Source: Nemopilema nomurai (lineage: Eukaryota > Cnidaria > Scyphozoa > Rhizostomeae > Rhizostomatidae). From it: a stretch of 64,000 bases of DNA. A program made the translations under genes and the position numbers. Location: positions 2,805,431 through 2,869,430 of the forward strand of contig ML133455.1 in the NCBI GenBank assembly GCA_003864495.1, given 5' to 3'. Below the pieces are notes generated by a model, which did not search any database, had not been told where the DNA came from, and was given only the letters and a program-made list of their open reading frames with translations. This document shows positions 20,806 through 33,745 of this stretch, in pieces (positions within the stretch are counted from its first letter, which is position 1; each line of letters begins with the position of its first letter).

Positions 20806-22357
20806 CACGAGTTCCTTAAAAATTTCACCAATGAGTTGTAGGCCTTCTTTTGGAATGCTGTAGTGCCAGGTATCAGTCTCAAAACCCCATTGTCTCACCC
20901 AGTGGCACGTTGGTAAACAATCTCCTGGTGTACAAGAAGCACATGAATATCATAGAAGGCTCGAGATCTAAATTCTGGATCCAGCATTGCGCATGTCAGC
21001 AAGTATTTCACAGATAAAAAAGTATAATTCTTCAGGACCCAATCAGTCTTTGTGTAGCAACGCTGTTGATTTACGTTTTAAATTCTTTTGTCTTTAGATT
21101 TTCAACCATGGATGAGAAGGGAGACGTGGGAAGCATGAGGAGTTTTTGGTATGCCATTTATGCCTTCCTACTGTCATCCTGTAGGACTGGTCCAATAAGA
21201 AACGTCGCTAACCTGTTGAATATTCGTTTATAAACTCTAAGAGTCTTTGCTAATCTTGAGCCAGGTTTCCCCAAGTAGAACACCGCCCATTCTCCTCGTG
21301 ATCATAGTTCTTTATAAATTGCCCGTACAGCTTTTTCATGTTCTTGATATGAAATTTTCTGATCGCTTGTAAATGCGCCTTGTGCATATCAAATCACTTA
21401 GGTCGACAGGAGTACCACAATGTACATCGGACAAATCCCTTCCACTGGGCAACTTGAAGTGAGTTTCGTTAAGGAAGCAATCTCGTTTCTCAATAAATAC
21501 AGAGAAACAGTTTGAAGTAAAAAAAAAGGAATCATTCCCATAATTGAAATTTATCGTAGGCGACAAAAGACAGCAACCTTTGAGAAACTTCCTAACCGAG
21601 GAATTGGATGCTCTAATTTTGCTCTAATACATATCATTTTCTGTCTACTTGCTCATTTCACGAGAATAACTTAAACTAAAAACTGTCATTTTGCCAACTC
21701 TGCTTTAAAATTTTTGGATCTGCAAAAATATCTATACAAATATCAGTTTTATGTGGACTGGAAAAGTTCGTCTATTCACCTCGAACTTTGTAAAGGTATG
21801 AAGGGCTCTAGTTCACTGTGTTATAGGCTAAAGTGCGTTATTTCTTAGTGGTTCTCTCATGGCTTTCTATCAAGAGCTGGCTAATATTTCTTCTGAATTT
21901 ATCCACATTCTGACGTTTGCATGCTCTATAATATTTTTTGTGTCTCTTCTGATATTATTTTGATCAGATTAATTCCTGTATTTCACTCTCTGTTGATCTT
22001 GATATATGTGACGTTTGTCCTAGGCTGCAATTTTTCTAAATATCTCTGCAGCCTTTTCTCAACCATCACCCATTTACAACAGCAGTAGCATCATTATAGA
22101 GTCATCTACAAACTTACAACATTGAACATCCTCCGATTTCCCTTCATTTCTACATTACCTCTTTAAATCCTCTTCAAGAATTAATTTTCATTGAAAAAGC
22201 TCTTTCAGTCGTTCTTAGCATCAAACTATAACATTGGCAAGTCAAGACTGATAAAAAGGCATTTCTTTGTTTAACTACCAATATAATTCTACAATCATCA
22301 ACACTTACATCAACTCAATAGCTCTAGTTTAAAGATTTAGGCTTTGAAATGTCCAGT
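20806..22357. other. Spacer between hAT remnant and gene B, unit 2
   Basis: Near-identical to 7234-8780. No gene is supported. Confidence 0.5.
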
Positions 22358-25087
22358 TCAACTGCAAGAAACAAGTCTCTTCCACCATCGTCTGTTCCTC
22401 TTTGTCTTAATCCTTTGCTCAAGGTGATTGATGACGTCATTAAGCTTTGCATTTTCATCGCTCATCACCCGCAAACCTTCTTGCGCTTTTGATTTCAACC
22501 TCTTTTCCTCCGCTTCCTGTTTCCTCAATTCTTCTACCTGGTCCATCAGTACCACATTTTTACTCTCAAGCGCATCAATCCTGCATCTTTGCATCTGGGT
22601 ATCCCTTTGAAACGAGGCTATTTCTGACTTCAAGGAGAGACTATGTTCCAAGTGTTCCTTGAGCTCCAAATCCATGGACTTTAGCAGCTCATTTTTGTCC
22701 TCTTCTAACTTGTCACTCTGTGAAAGAATATTTACATAATTATATTCAAAGATACAGCACCGTAGCAAAGACTAAATTGAGATAGAAGGCAATTCAAATT
22801 TGAAAACCAAGTTCACAGTAAGAATGTCTGTCGTTGTAGATCACTTCCGTTATCAGCAAATCACTCGCTACGGACTTTCAAGAGAAGCAAAGGTAAAATC
22901 AGCATCTAATGATAAGATTGACTGCTTTGCAATTTTTGCTGTGCTTTTCAATGATTGATTACCTTTCCTTTTGTGTCAAGAAAGGTTCGATTGCGCATAG
23001 CGAAATTTGTTAATAAACCTGAAGCTGAAGATTGAAAAAATGCAACATTTCGAAATGTATACTTCTCCTTTGAGAGTAGTGACAAGTTTATGTTCAGAAA
23101 GCTTTGATACAGGCGCCGATAATAGTATACTATCAAATAACTTTTCATACACTTCATGGCTAAACTTACTTCTTCTTCCACTGCCACCAACGTAGACTCT
23201 AGATGCCCCGCCTTTGTCTTCCAGTAGTTCATCTTTGAGGTCATTTCAAGAAGACCAGAGGACGTTGTCGTGCAACTTTCGTTGGCTTCTTGAAGACGAC
23301 CCTCTAGTTTCTTGCGCTCCTCTTCCATGGCCTGGATACCGTTGCTCAATAGTGCGTTCTCTACACTCAGATTTTGAGCTCTCACGTCATATTTAGCGAT
23401 ATCTTGCAGCATTGAGAGTTGACGCTGGTGGCTGCTTTTAAGCTAAAACATAAATATAGAAAGGACATGGAGAACTTTTACTCTCAAAACAGACTTCCAC
23501 AAATGAAGCAGGATTGATCAGTATCGCTTGACTACTTTTTGTCAAATATAATGCAAATCCATAATATAATATAATGCAAGAAAGTGTTCCGCTGTAACAA
23601 AGCAGACAAAAAAGGCAGTTGTACACTCGCTCTTTCTGCGTTCAAATACGCTGCTTGAAAATGATTGTTCGCTTCATTAATGAAAATGATGTTAAGAGGG
23701 TCTTTTAAGAAATGAATGGATAATGCTTGACAGTAATCACTTTCTAGTGAAGAATCCACACACCTTTTCATTCAGCTCCAGGCAGCAGCATCAGACTCAA
23801 CAGCTTTTGATTGCCACTCGTTCACTTCCTTCTGTAAATCTTCTAATTTAGCAGACGACATTGCAGCAAGTTCTTTCAACACAAGTTTCTTGATGCGATC
23901 TTCACTTTTCACTTCAAGTTCAATCTCTGCTTTTTTATAATTGTCTACCACGTTCTTGCTTGTCAATAGCATTTCTTTAGTTGAACGGAGTTCCTGCTCC
24001 ATTGCAGAAATCTGTTCACTTTTGATGGCCTCGCTTTGCTTTGAAGCATTCAACTGTAAAGGAATTCGACATCCTGTTATCTAATATTTCATGAATTTCA
24101 AGAGCAACAATATTATAGTTAAATCTCTTTAACAAATTGATGCAACATCTTCCTTTACCTTATTCTGCAGTTGTTGCGTTTCGACTTCCATCTGCTCTCG
24201 TTGTTCCTCCAAAATCTCTTGCAAGGAATCGATGATTGCTTTACTGCTCAGGTTTTCGGCCATCTTTTCTTCTCTTAACTTCTGACTCTCTGTTTTCAAG
24301 CTTCAAATCTTTGTTAAGTCTTGCTGGTTTTGAAGAAGGTTCTCCGCATTTTGAGTGAGCTGTGCTTTTTCGTTCTCCCACTGCTTCTGAATACCCTGAT
24401 GCAGATAAAATACGGCTTGAAGTTAAAATAAGCATTGCCTTTGCAAATTTAAGTCAGTTTCTCTTGTAATAGAAAGTAAATGCACGTACAGGGAATATAG
24501 CTGTGTATATTGTTTGAAATAATATTGTCCTGCGTCTAGTGGAAAATTACCTTCATGACATCCATTGCGTTTCTCAAAGCCGTTGCAGGACTGTTCACTT
24601 CCGTGTCGATGGAAATGCCAAAGCATTCTTTGAAGAATACAGCAAGCATCTGGCTCTCCACCAATTTCTGTGCTGTGAGTATGGACTTCTCTTGCTCCGT
24701 CTCAAGTTGTTGCTTAAGCAGAAATATCTAAAGAAGGAAATATTCTTTCCTCACTAGTGCGCAGTTTGCAAAAACATCTTTTCAAACATCTATTGATATC
24801 TTTTCAAATATTCAATAAAAAGTATGTGGAGTTTTGTTTTTGTTCTCAAAATCAGGTATTTTTGCACGTATGTACCATGTTTTACGAACCTTAAATGGAT
24901 AGTTCTTCTCTAATTCTTTTTGATTTCTTCTCAACCAGTTTTTGATTGATTGCACGAAGATTCTCCTTGTCCTTCTCAACTGCACTCATCTTCTCCGCAA
25001 GCCCCTGCACATCCAATCTGACTTTGGACAGCTCACTTTTTCACCTCCACAAAGCTGCCTTTCTGTCTTCTTCGACTTGCTTGCCAT
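22358..25087 (-). pseudogene. Gene B, unit 2: several small indels
   Basis: Exons: 24890-25087, 24551-24727, 24159-24395, 23764-24053, 23170-23442, 22358-22717. Exons 2, 5 and 6 are open and full length. Exon 1 has a 2-base loss near the start and two 1-base gains, giving a stop after CRGLRRR. Exon 3 loses three bases at separate places and reaches TGA. Exon 4 lacks three bases (one Leu) and one further base near its end, so it reads ESDAAAWS instead of ESDACC. Exon 5 carries the full KKLEGR block that units 1 and 3 lose. Confidence 0.75.
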
Positions 25088-25202
25088 TGTTGATTATTTC
25101 GAAATGAGAAATTTGAAGTTTATCAATATCAATTTGAAGTTAGCCCTGATGATTCACTCAGAACGGCACTTAAATAAGTGTGAAGTTTGTCTGTGTTTTG
25201 CG

Positions 25203-25266
25203 ACTTTAATAAGACTGTGTATGATTGTGACGTCATTTGATTGAAATCCCTATCGCAATATCGTCA
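25203..25266 (-). promoter_or_regulatory. Gene B promoter, unit 2, with altered TATA box
   Basis: CRE at 25228-25235 and half-site cgtca at 25262-25266 are intact. The TATA element reads tttaataag instead of tttataag on the + strand (an added a), so TATAAAG is lost on the minus strand. The copy is also frameshifted downstream. Confidence 0.55.
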
Positions 25267-25479
25267 CAATTGAATCTAAAACGAGGCTAGGGGAATGGCA
25301 AAGTTCAGCTTTTGATTACAAATGGGTGCAGAGTACTATAATATTGAAATTAACATTAAATAATGAAATTCGGTCTGATTTGGATTTAAGTAATTTTGGA
25401 CATAATACATTCTTGTAAAAATAAAAAATAAAATAATAAGAAAACTAACCTCAGATTCCTAAAGGAGAGTAAGTTTATA

Positions 25480-25812
25480 ATGCAAGAATATCTGAGGTGT
25501 GAGGAAGCCTCATCTCTACTAAAACTTGAACTAAAGTTTGCAGACCTAATAGCAAACTACAAAGAGAAGTATACCGATTCTTTTTGCACAATGTGTGTTT
25601 CCCATGACGAATACATTGAACGATTATTGGATTGTCCAAATTTCTACCAAAAACCCAAAATAGAAAAGGCTTGTTATAGTGACAAATCAAGCCAAAGTTC
25701 TGGAAAAACCAATAAAAATGAACTCAAAATAATGGTTTGCTTATTCCAATTGCGGGTAACTGCTTCGAAATGGAGATTTAGCTTTCTTATTATCATATCA
25801 GATATTCTATGA
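25480..25812 (+). mobile_element. Retrotransposon zinc-knuckle remnant, unit 2
   Basis: The longest version of this fragment, 110 codons from an ATG. It keeps KYTDSFCTMC and ERLLDCPNFY and reads on past the point where unit 1 stops. Confidence 0.5.
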
Positions 25813-26740
25813 TAACAGTTGGGGCCAGCTTGCAGATATTTTCATAAAATCCATTTTCTATACAGCTGTACAAAAATTTCATTTCTGCATGCTAAGAAAA
25901 TCATAGCAAAATCATAACAAGAAGGTTCCCCTGAACTTTGGGAAAATACCCGCTAAAAATAGTTTGCTGTCTGTATTTCAGACTCAATTCATGCTTACAT
26001 ACAATATTTTTCACAAAACTTCTAGGTTTATAATTTCAAAAAACCATTTTAATCAAATGGTACCAGAAGCTGCATTTCTTTTCTTTGCATTCCAAAAACC
26101 AGTAATCAGTCCTGTCCCTTTTGCAACAACTTTGATTTCTTTTTTGAAAACCAATGCGGCTCAGTTTATTGGTCCTTTATGTGCAATTTGGCTAATTTTG
26201 TCATTTTTTGATAACTTTTTATGTAAATTTTCATTCCATGAGGCAATACCTTTACCCGTTCGTGTTAAAACTAGATTTCGCATTGCATTATCTTAATGTC
26301 ATGGCTTGAGTAAAAGAAATAGTTAACGCCGGAGTTTGTTTTAAAGTTAACTACTGAATCACAACTCCTTTACTTTGTTGCTAGCTTCGACCCTCGCCAC
26401 AGGCATAAATCTAAGTGAACTCTACAACTAATGCTGTGGATATAAACTGCGCTCTTGTGTCTATGACAAATAGAAATCCAGACAGAGAATTCCATAATAT
26501 TAAAAGATCCAAATCCCCCTTTCCCTTTCATAACCTACAGAAGTCAAGTTAAAAACATCACAATTTAATTTTAACCCAATCCTTTCCACAACACATGCAA
26601 TGACAATATACTCAACCTCAGTTTTGATGTCATTCATGACGTTTTTTATTCGTAATGGGATACCGTTAGGCCTCATGTTCCAAAAATGGGGCCCTTTTTC
26701 TGCAATAATGGGGCCCTTTTCACCGGATTTTATAGGGAGC
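25813..26740. other. Unit 2 right end, no gene seen
   Basis: Similar to 12156-13183, with the paired ggggccc motifs at 26688-26694 and 26710-26716 just before the boundary. Confidence 0.5.
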
Positions 26741-26914
26741 CAACGGCCACGGCCAAGGGGGGTGGGCCAGTCCGCTACTGGACTTTGATACAAATGCGAC
26801 TTGTTGCCGACATCTCATGCTGTTGTAGACTCCTTTTTAAAAAAGCAACCCAGGCGATTTTTTTCATTTATCCATTTTGAGTGACAATAATTTAAATATG
26901 AAAAATTTTCAGGT

Positions 26915-26998
26915 ATGCAGATGTACTCAGCTTTCGTTGCATTTTGGTTGCTTTTTATCAGTTCGAATAGTTCACCGGCCGACAAAGTTATAAATTAA
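26915..26998 (+). CDS. Short signal-peptide-like ORF, unit 3 copy (hypothetical)
   Basis: 27 codons, both ATGs present, directly after attttcag. Core FVAFWLLFISS and end SSPADKVIN. Confidence 0.28.
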   Translation: MQMYSAFVAFWLLFISSNSSPADKVIN

Positions 26999-27231
26999 AG
27001 ATGAAGTAAATAATAAGTCATGCAACCGTTTGAAATTCATTTGATTATTGGAATGGAGTAACTTCTGTAACTCAGCATATTCGCATTGAATTGCAATAAG
27101 GCGGTAATTCGATTTATGCTAGTAGAATAATTAGTACATTTGGATGTTAAGGTAGTTCAGAAGTCAGGAATACTTCAGCAATATCTTTGATTCATCGATA
27201 GAAGCCAGGCAATAAAGGACTAGAGTTCCAA

Positions 27232-27663
27232 TTGTACCGTTTTCTGTTTATTGGACACCTGCCCTCTGAAAATTCTGCTTGCACGCCTGCACAAATAGAT
27301 GGTTATTTCAAACGCATCCTGCAAGATTGTGACATTCGCAAACACGTGGAGACGTTGCTACTTCATTTATGTCGCTCCGATGAGTTGCTTAGCTCCAACA
27401 TGTCGCTGTTTCATTGGAATCGTATTTCCAAAGGTGAACGTTCTTGGCTAACGGATGACATTATCCAGATTATGTGTTCATTTGGCATTTCTTGTACAAC
27501 TCACTTGCCATTTTTCACATTTTGTGTGACTTGTTTCACATTAAGGACACCCTATATCTGTAACAGGGATCCAAGCAGTCGTCACGTTGCAGACTCTATT
27601 GCAATCCAAATTTTACACTTAAGTCTAAGAGCAGCAAGTTTTATCTTGATCAGCCAATGGTAA
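27232..27663 (+). pseudogene. Ulp1-like peptidase fragment, unit 3 (best preserved)
   Basis: A 143-codon frame containing FKRILQDCDIRKHVETLL, DELLSSNMSLFHW and ISKGERSWLTDDIIQ. The last block resembles the entry of C48 peptidase domains. Downstream the frame becomes low-complexity and has no recognisable catalytic residues. It lies tail-to-tail with gene A (stop at 27872). Confidence 0.32.
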
Positions 27664-27871
27664 GCCGAATATTCTCTGCGAGGTTTTCGAAATAGCAGCA
27701 TAAAATGATAAAAACCACATTTTTCTGAATCAACCATCATTTTTATAATAAATATTAGCATACAACATTGGTATTGTATCAAGGAGTCCTATCTCTTGGT
27801 CATTAAAAAACTTGTTCACAGTCTATAAACAACGACCACGTCTTGTCTTTTCTTCGATGAGTGTCTGGTGC

Positions 27872-30800
27872 TCAGCAGATGCCCATTCTCTCAGCTTCAC
27901 CCAAGGAGCACTGGTACGGCAACACCTTTGGCAGCATAACCTGAGCCGAGCAGAATCTGTGGTACACCCCTTTTTGGACTTGCATGGGGAACTCCTTCCA
28001 CTCAGCTTGAAAAACCAGCTCAAGGACAGCCACTTGGTTGTTTAGCGTGGCATCGAGTCGAGCGGAGTGCATCTTTTCGATACAATGTCTCGTTCGCTCC
28101 TGCACGATGGTCTGGTTCACCAAAATACTGGCCATGATCCATTCTGGAGTTTCCTTGGTAACGATTTCGATCATAGGCAACTTGAAGAGTTCCTTTTCAC
28201 AGGCGATCGAGGCACGAGCTCCGCAGAGGACATTTGGGGAGAAGTAGCACATGTGAGCGTAGAGTCCATCTGTGAAGGAGAACAAAGCCAATTCTAATTC
28301 ACTTATACATGGTCAAAGTTGACTGTGTTAAGTAATATTTCAAGGCAATTTTATCCCTACGTGCCTGGTAACTAGATCTGAGATAAGAGTGTCTTAAAAG
28401 CAAACTTAAAGGAGATAGAGTAAAAAGCAAAGTAATGGCACAGAATCAACGTTGCATTTGCTAAACATGCTGCGAAGCTTTTCAAGGTAAAATACAATTT
28501 GATAGTTTGTTTCTTTTTGTAACGCTTTTCGTTTTTATAGAAACGACCAAAAGGAAATGTTATTTATTAACAGAGACTTTAATCAAAATATTTCATGAAG
28601 TCTTTTTCACTTATTCATAAGTTCATTGTGGTTGGAACCAATCTACAGGAAGGTAGTTAGATGCGTACCCATGACAGTCTCTTTCGCTGTTTGATATTCC
28701 TGGCTTTCAAACTGCAATTTCATGCTGTCCGCTGGCTCTGCTGAGTTAAATTGGGTCCATTAGTCATTATCAATCCAACCTTACTTTCCATAATTAATTT
28801 CACTATAGTCATTGCCTTAATTAATTCTCGATGGTGGGAATGTATCTAAATTTGGGGCAATCGGTGCTATCTAACTACATCATATGACTTCTCTTGATAA
28901 TTTGTTAATTTTATAAGATGTTGGATTGGAAACAGACTCTTAGATATTTATCAGGACCCTTTATCAACTTTAATAATAATTAAAGTAGATCTATCAGAAA
29001 TGAAAAATGCTTCTCTTCCAAATCTGTCCATCTTCCATCAACATAATCTAGAGTTTGTCATTTCATCTGATATTGTTCAAGGGCCATTCATACATTCGTA
29101 ATGCTCAAAATTTCGAATGAATCGTATCTGAAAGCGGTGCGAAGCTATACTTTTTTGTTTATAGTGAACTCCCGATACTACTTGCATTCTTAAAAAGAAT
29201 TCAACTTATTTCTTACCATTTTCGCCGATCGTCTGGTACATGCTTTCGATTCTCTGAGAAATTGAAGCCAGTTCAGCCTCCATTTTCAGCGTATGAACTA
29301 ATTTAGAAGAATGTAGGATTAGCAATAAAAGCAGAAAAATTCAACCCAAAAATTCAGTACATCGCAGTATTATGCCGTACGTTTGAGTTTGGAGAGTCTG
29401 TCACTATTTATCAAATAGCTACGCCTGTTAGAATGCTCCCTCAATGAATAGTTCCAATTTTACAATAAATAGGTAAATGGTAGAATGCTAGATTTCCAAA
29501 TTTAAAGTAAACCTTCAGAGCTCAGGTTGTAGTGTTTGAATGTCAACATACCTGGAACAAGGCACATGGACATCCTTTGATCTTTATCTTCCAGTTTCAT
29601 CGAATCATCGGAGCATCCTTTAGTCTGATCTGCCAGTTTCTTAGCTTGTTCCATGACTGTATGAAATCATTTTTCATTTCAACTTTTTCCAAACACTGAC
29701 TGTATTTTAGCTTTCTAACTCTGAATATGTAGTCTGAATCATTCTACATTCAATAAGTAGCCTGAAAGTAGATTCCTAACACGTGTTGAAATGAAACGAT
29801 CCACACACATCAATTATAATTTGTACTACAATATAACTTAATAAGACCTCTTTTTTTAAAGCGACAGTTAAACGATCAAGATAAGGGTCTACTTTTGCAG
29901 GCAAAAGTTTGAAGATGTTACTTGCTTCGGCGGAAACTTAATTCTGAAACATAGGCATACATCAATTTGCAAAAAACATCAAAATGACATACTATGCCTT
30001 TTTGTCCTTTGCCAATTTACACGGGGAATGTAAGTGTCATTGTCACTTTCGCAATTCCAAGAAGAGCAGCCTAAGGATGAATTGAAATTATTTTTTAAAA
30101 GCGGTTCATTGTCATCAAGATCTTTATAATAATAATAGAGTGATAGTTAGTTCTAAAGAGCTTGGAAACATAGGCTAAACTTGCTGTTTTAATGCCTAAA
30201 TACTTATGTTTATTTAGAATAGAAAAGCTAGAAAAATTTCGAAGACAAGAGAGTCCTAGAAAGACCTCTTGCTCATTTGTTGAATGAATGGTTTTTCCTT
30301 TCAGACTTTAAGAGACTAATGCAGTTTTTTGTTAATAAAATACCTGGGCTTTGATCTGTTTCAAGGAAGAATGACCTTGATAGTCCAAGTCTGTCGATGA
30401 TGTCGATATTAGTCTCTATGTAAGAAAATATGTCAATTATATTCCTAGCGTCTAAAGAAACATGATAGCATTCTGCTATCATCTTCGTGATACCCATGAT
30501 AAATGCAATTATGAGACTGTTAATGCTCAGAAAGACAACAAATTTTTATTTTTGTAGCAGATGCCTGTCTGAAAGCTTCGACTCACCATCAAGGCCTACA
30601 GATTTCAATTCATCAGCAAAAGGCTTTTCCGCCATGTTTTGTTTGCAATGTTTTGCATTCGATTTTTCTTGGCATACAGTCTGATTTTGCTCTAAAATGT
30701 AACAGGTCCATGCATTTGATGTTAATACAGAGGAATTTACAGACGAAGTTAGAAGCAAAATGTAGAAAGATCTTCATCATTTCAGATTAGTAATTAATTT

Positions 30801-31252
30801 AGAAATTTTGTCAGGCAAACCAGGCGCATGTATAGCTTTCGATTAAACTGAAAGCTGATTGATAAAGGCACTTTAGGAATTGGCTTATTGCTGCAAAAGA
30901 TGCGAGGACTGAAAAGAGTTAACAAACCTTGACTTGTTTCTTTGTAAAATGACTTTTTGGCACATCCAAGACTTTCTGATCCCGAGTTCTTCTTTCGCAT
31001 GTTTTTGAAAAATTGCTTGATTTTCCAAATGCGAGAAACGGGCTCCTAAAAAGCAATCATTACATATCAAAATACTAGAAAAAGGGAGTTACAAAAATGT
31101 GCTTCTTGTTGGATGGTTGTCTAGGTTTAAAAAGAAGCTGCCTATCATTATCTTAAAATCTGAAATGATCTTGAATATACAACAATTACCGTTTTATTTG
31201 GAAATCCACTGTCCTGTGATGGCTTGTCTTGCTTAGAAAGCACCTTACCCAT
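27872..31252 (-). CDS. Gene A, unit 3: open copy that probably skips the 27-nt exon
   Basis: Exons: 31190-31252, 30928-31045, 30587-30691, 30344-30415, 29552-29656, 29217-29297, 28669-28737, 27872-28293. The mini-exon present in units 1, 2 and 5 would lie at about 29993-30019, but its acceptor AG has become TG. Exon 4 joins exon 6 in frame (both phase 1), giving 1035 nt and 344 residues. The protein starts MGKVLSKQDKPSQDSG. Exon 9 reads FSFTDGLYAH and ETPEWIM, the variant shared by units 2-4. The open frame across eight exons supports a real gene; the family is not recognised. Confidence 0.8.
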
Positions 31253-31391
31253 CGTGTGATAACGATTATAGAAACCAAATGGCACTTCTCAAAAACAGTG
31301 TATATCGAATTGAATAACGAATTCACAAGCGACTAGTAGTAGAAACTACAAGCGAGCGAGTAAACAATGATTTGATTAGAATGTGTGCCGC

Positions 31392-31486
31392 TTTATATAT
31401 ATAACTTCTCGACAATTTGACGTCACAACCGTAATTTCTAAATATAGAAGCGCATTAACTTGAATAGCAAGTAAAATTTGACGTAA
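31392..31486 (-). promoter_or_regulatory. Gene A promoter, unit 3
   Basis: TATA run 31392-31404, CRE tgacgtca 31418-31425, second site tgacgtaa 31479-31486. Confidence 0.68.
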
Positions 31487-33745
31487 CAATGAAGAGGTGC
31501 ATTCAACATGTTGCAATCTGCATTTCTTTTATGCCCCTGTATCAGTTATGAATATCAAACTATTTTTATCTTTATCATGTAACGTTGCGAGTATAAGCAC
31601 GATTTGCTAGTATTTGCCAACTCCGAAATACACAAAATACAAGTTATTAAAGCTAAATGAATCAGTTAGCAAGGTTTAAATATATTTTCAAGCAGGTTCT
31701 TGACAGGCAGGGTATATTTTAAATTCGCAATTCTTCTAGTTAAATGAAAAGAGCAGTTTTAATTATTTTGTATTATCTGTATGTCAGTTCACTTAACCAA
31801 AAACATTATATCCATCTAAACTCTTACAGTTTATTTTAGCGATAATTAAAAACTCTTATAGTTAGAATTGTCTGGTTAATCTTACCAAAATGCATAATTG
31901 GGGAAACCACTCCCAAGGCCTTACTTTATTGTTGGTTTTGCCATTAAAATTGTGTTTTTATTTGCAGTATTGCTTGCTCCATAAGCATTGCCCCCAAACC
32001 CCCCCCCCCTCAATTTTGAAAATGAATTTTCGACACTGGGCAGCACCCATGCACCTCATGGACCATCGTCTGTCTTAGAAGAAGTGAAGAGTTGAACTTG
32101 ACGATGCCATTGAATAACAGACTTTTGTTTTCATAAAAGCTCGGGTATTACCGTAAAAGCTCTCCAAGCTCTAGGTTGGGATATTGGAAAATTGGGGGGC
32201 ATATCAAAAACTCGAAGTAAGTATACTACAAATGTGTTTCTATGCAATTTTTCCTAAAAATTATTTTACGAAATTTCTAAGAATAATGATTTCATGTTTT
32301 TTTATTATTTGAACAGTGGTGGATGAGATGAGAGGAGCAAAATCGCCAAAAGCTAATTTTATTGATTAATTTTATAATTTTATTTAACAACTCTCAAGAA
32401 TCATGCATTACTGATAACAAATGAAATTTCAAAGAATAAATTAATTAGCCATCATTTTCTGGATCTTGTCTATTAATGCTTGTTTAGTATGTAAAGGAAA
32501 GATTATGCTCACATAGGAATTATGTTTTGGGGCAGACAAAATTATTAGTAGTTTATGAATTTTCCCGCAATGAAGCTCCACTAGTAGGACAAACTATTCC
32601 GAGATTGGGAAAGCGGATGAAACAGCATTTTCCCGCAAGCATAAAGACAAAACCCTTGCAGAGAAAAAGAAGAACTGTTTAAAAATTGAAGATACAAAAA
32701 TCATGTGCGATTTGGCGCCATAAGGAAACACCTTTTACCAAAGTCAGATTGTGCCAAAGCAACGACATTTTTCACATAATTTTGTACGCTGGAGCGTCTT
32801 TTCAGCTGGTAGTTTCGGAATCTGTCTAAATTTCTATGCAAAGTCCAGTTTTATCTAAACAGATAGAGTTTGTTTTTCTGGTCAGTAGATGAGGGGGGGG
32901 GGGCGTGCCCAATAAAAAATCGGAAATCAAGCCAGTTATAGAATTTTTATGTTTTGTAGACTTTTCCCGAAAATTTTGGAAGTTATTTCCACACAAAGCA
33001 ATTTGAATGTAACCCGAATTAACACCAAACACCTCCGAAAGATATATTTATTGAAAACATAACCTTATTGATAAGATTAAACTCATTGAAACAAAACATT
33101 ATTCCATTTTACTTTGGTTAGACCTTGAAGAACATAACCGTGAAAAATTAACAACCATTCGGAACATTAAATAACTTCATCGCTACAATTTACTTAATTT
33201 ATGCTTATAGGAGTTGATTAGAGACATTTTATTCTATTGTAATAATCGCGAAATCCATCATTTGAATCCTCAAAGCCATATTCGTCTTAATCTTAGAAAA
33301 TATTTTGAAAGTTTTAAGTGTAGATTAACGGAGCTGGAAGGGTGTTGCCAACGGGTAATGTTAAAAAATTTCCCTTGCCAGCTCCGGGCCTGTTGTCTTT
33401 TCACTTTGACTCATCCAATGAATAGGTAAAGTGGACGCTGATTGGTGGTTAGACAGCCAATCATGGGCTCTTCTCACAACACTCTATTGTTTTGCTATCC
33501 AAAACTGGGTGTTTATTTTGTAAGCTTTTGATCCTTTTCTGACATTTACATTCTTTGATAAGTAACGGACAGGAATTAACTTTAAGCATACGAAATTATG
33601 TTTCTGTTGTTTCACAATATTGTGAGTTATGTACAAAGTAACATTTCTCAACCAATAAAGCCTAGATGTTTAAAGCATTGACTCAAGTATTCTAAAGCAA
33701 TAGTGTTCCCGATGGATAGATTCTGATGGGAAAGGTCACCCCCAA
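31487..33745. other. Spacer, unit 3
   Basis: The unit 1/2 type with small deletions. It has a changed C-run near 31990-32010, a G11 run at 32893-32903 and the hairpin at 33330-33385. No gene is supported. Confidence 0.55.
33330..33385. other. Conserved imperfect hairpin, unit 3 (paired change)
   Basis: Arms ggagctgg/ccagctcc. Compared with units 1 and 2, a G on the left arm is A and the partner C on the right arm is T, so pairing is kept. The loop is about 10 bases shorter. Confidence 0.55.

Larger units (their letters stand above)
13184..26740. repeat. Tandem unit 2
   Basis: Same order as unit 1. The left 3.3 kb (to about 16500) resembles units 3-5, especially unit 5 in gene A exons 5-8. 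From about 16600 to about 24050 it is nearly identical to unit 1 at an offset of about 13.57 kb; for example the 72- and 83-residue antisense reading frames over gene A exons are unchanged. From about 24240 to 25400 it resembles unit 4 instead. Confidence 0.93.
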
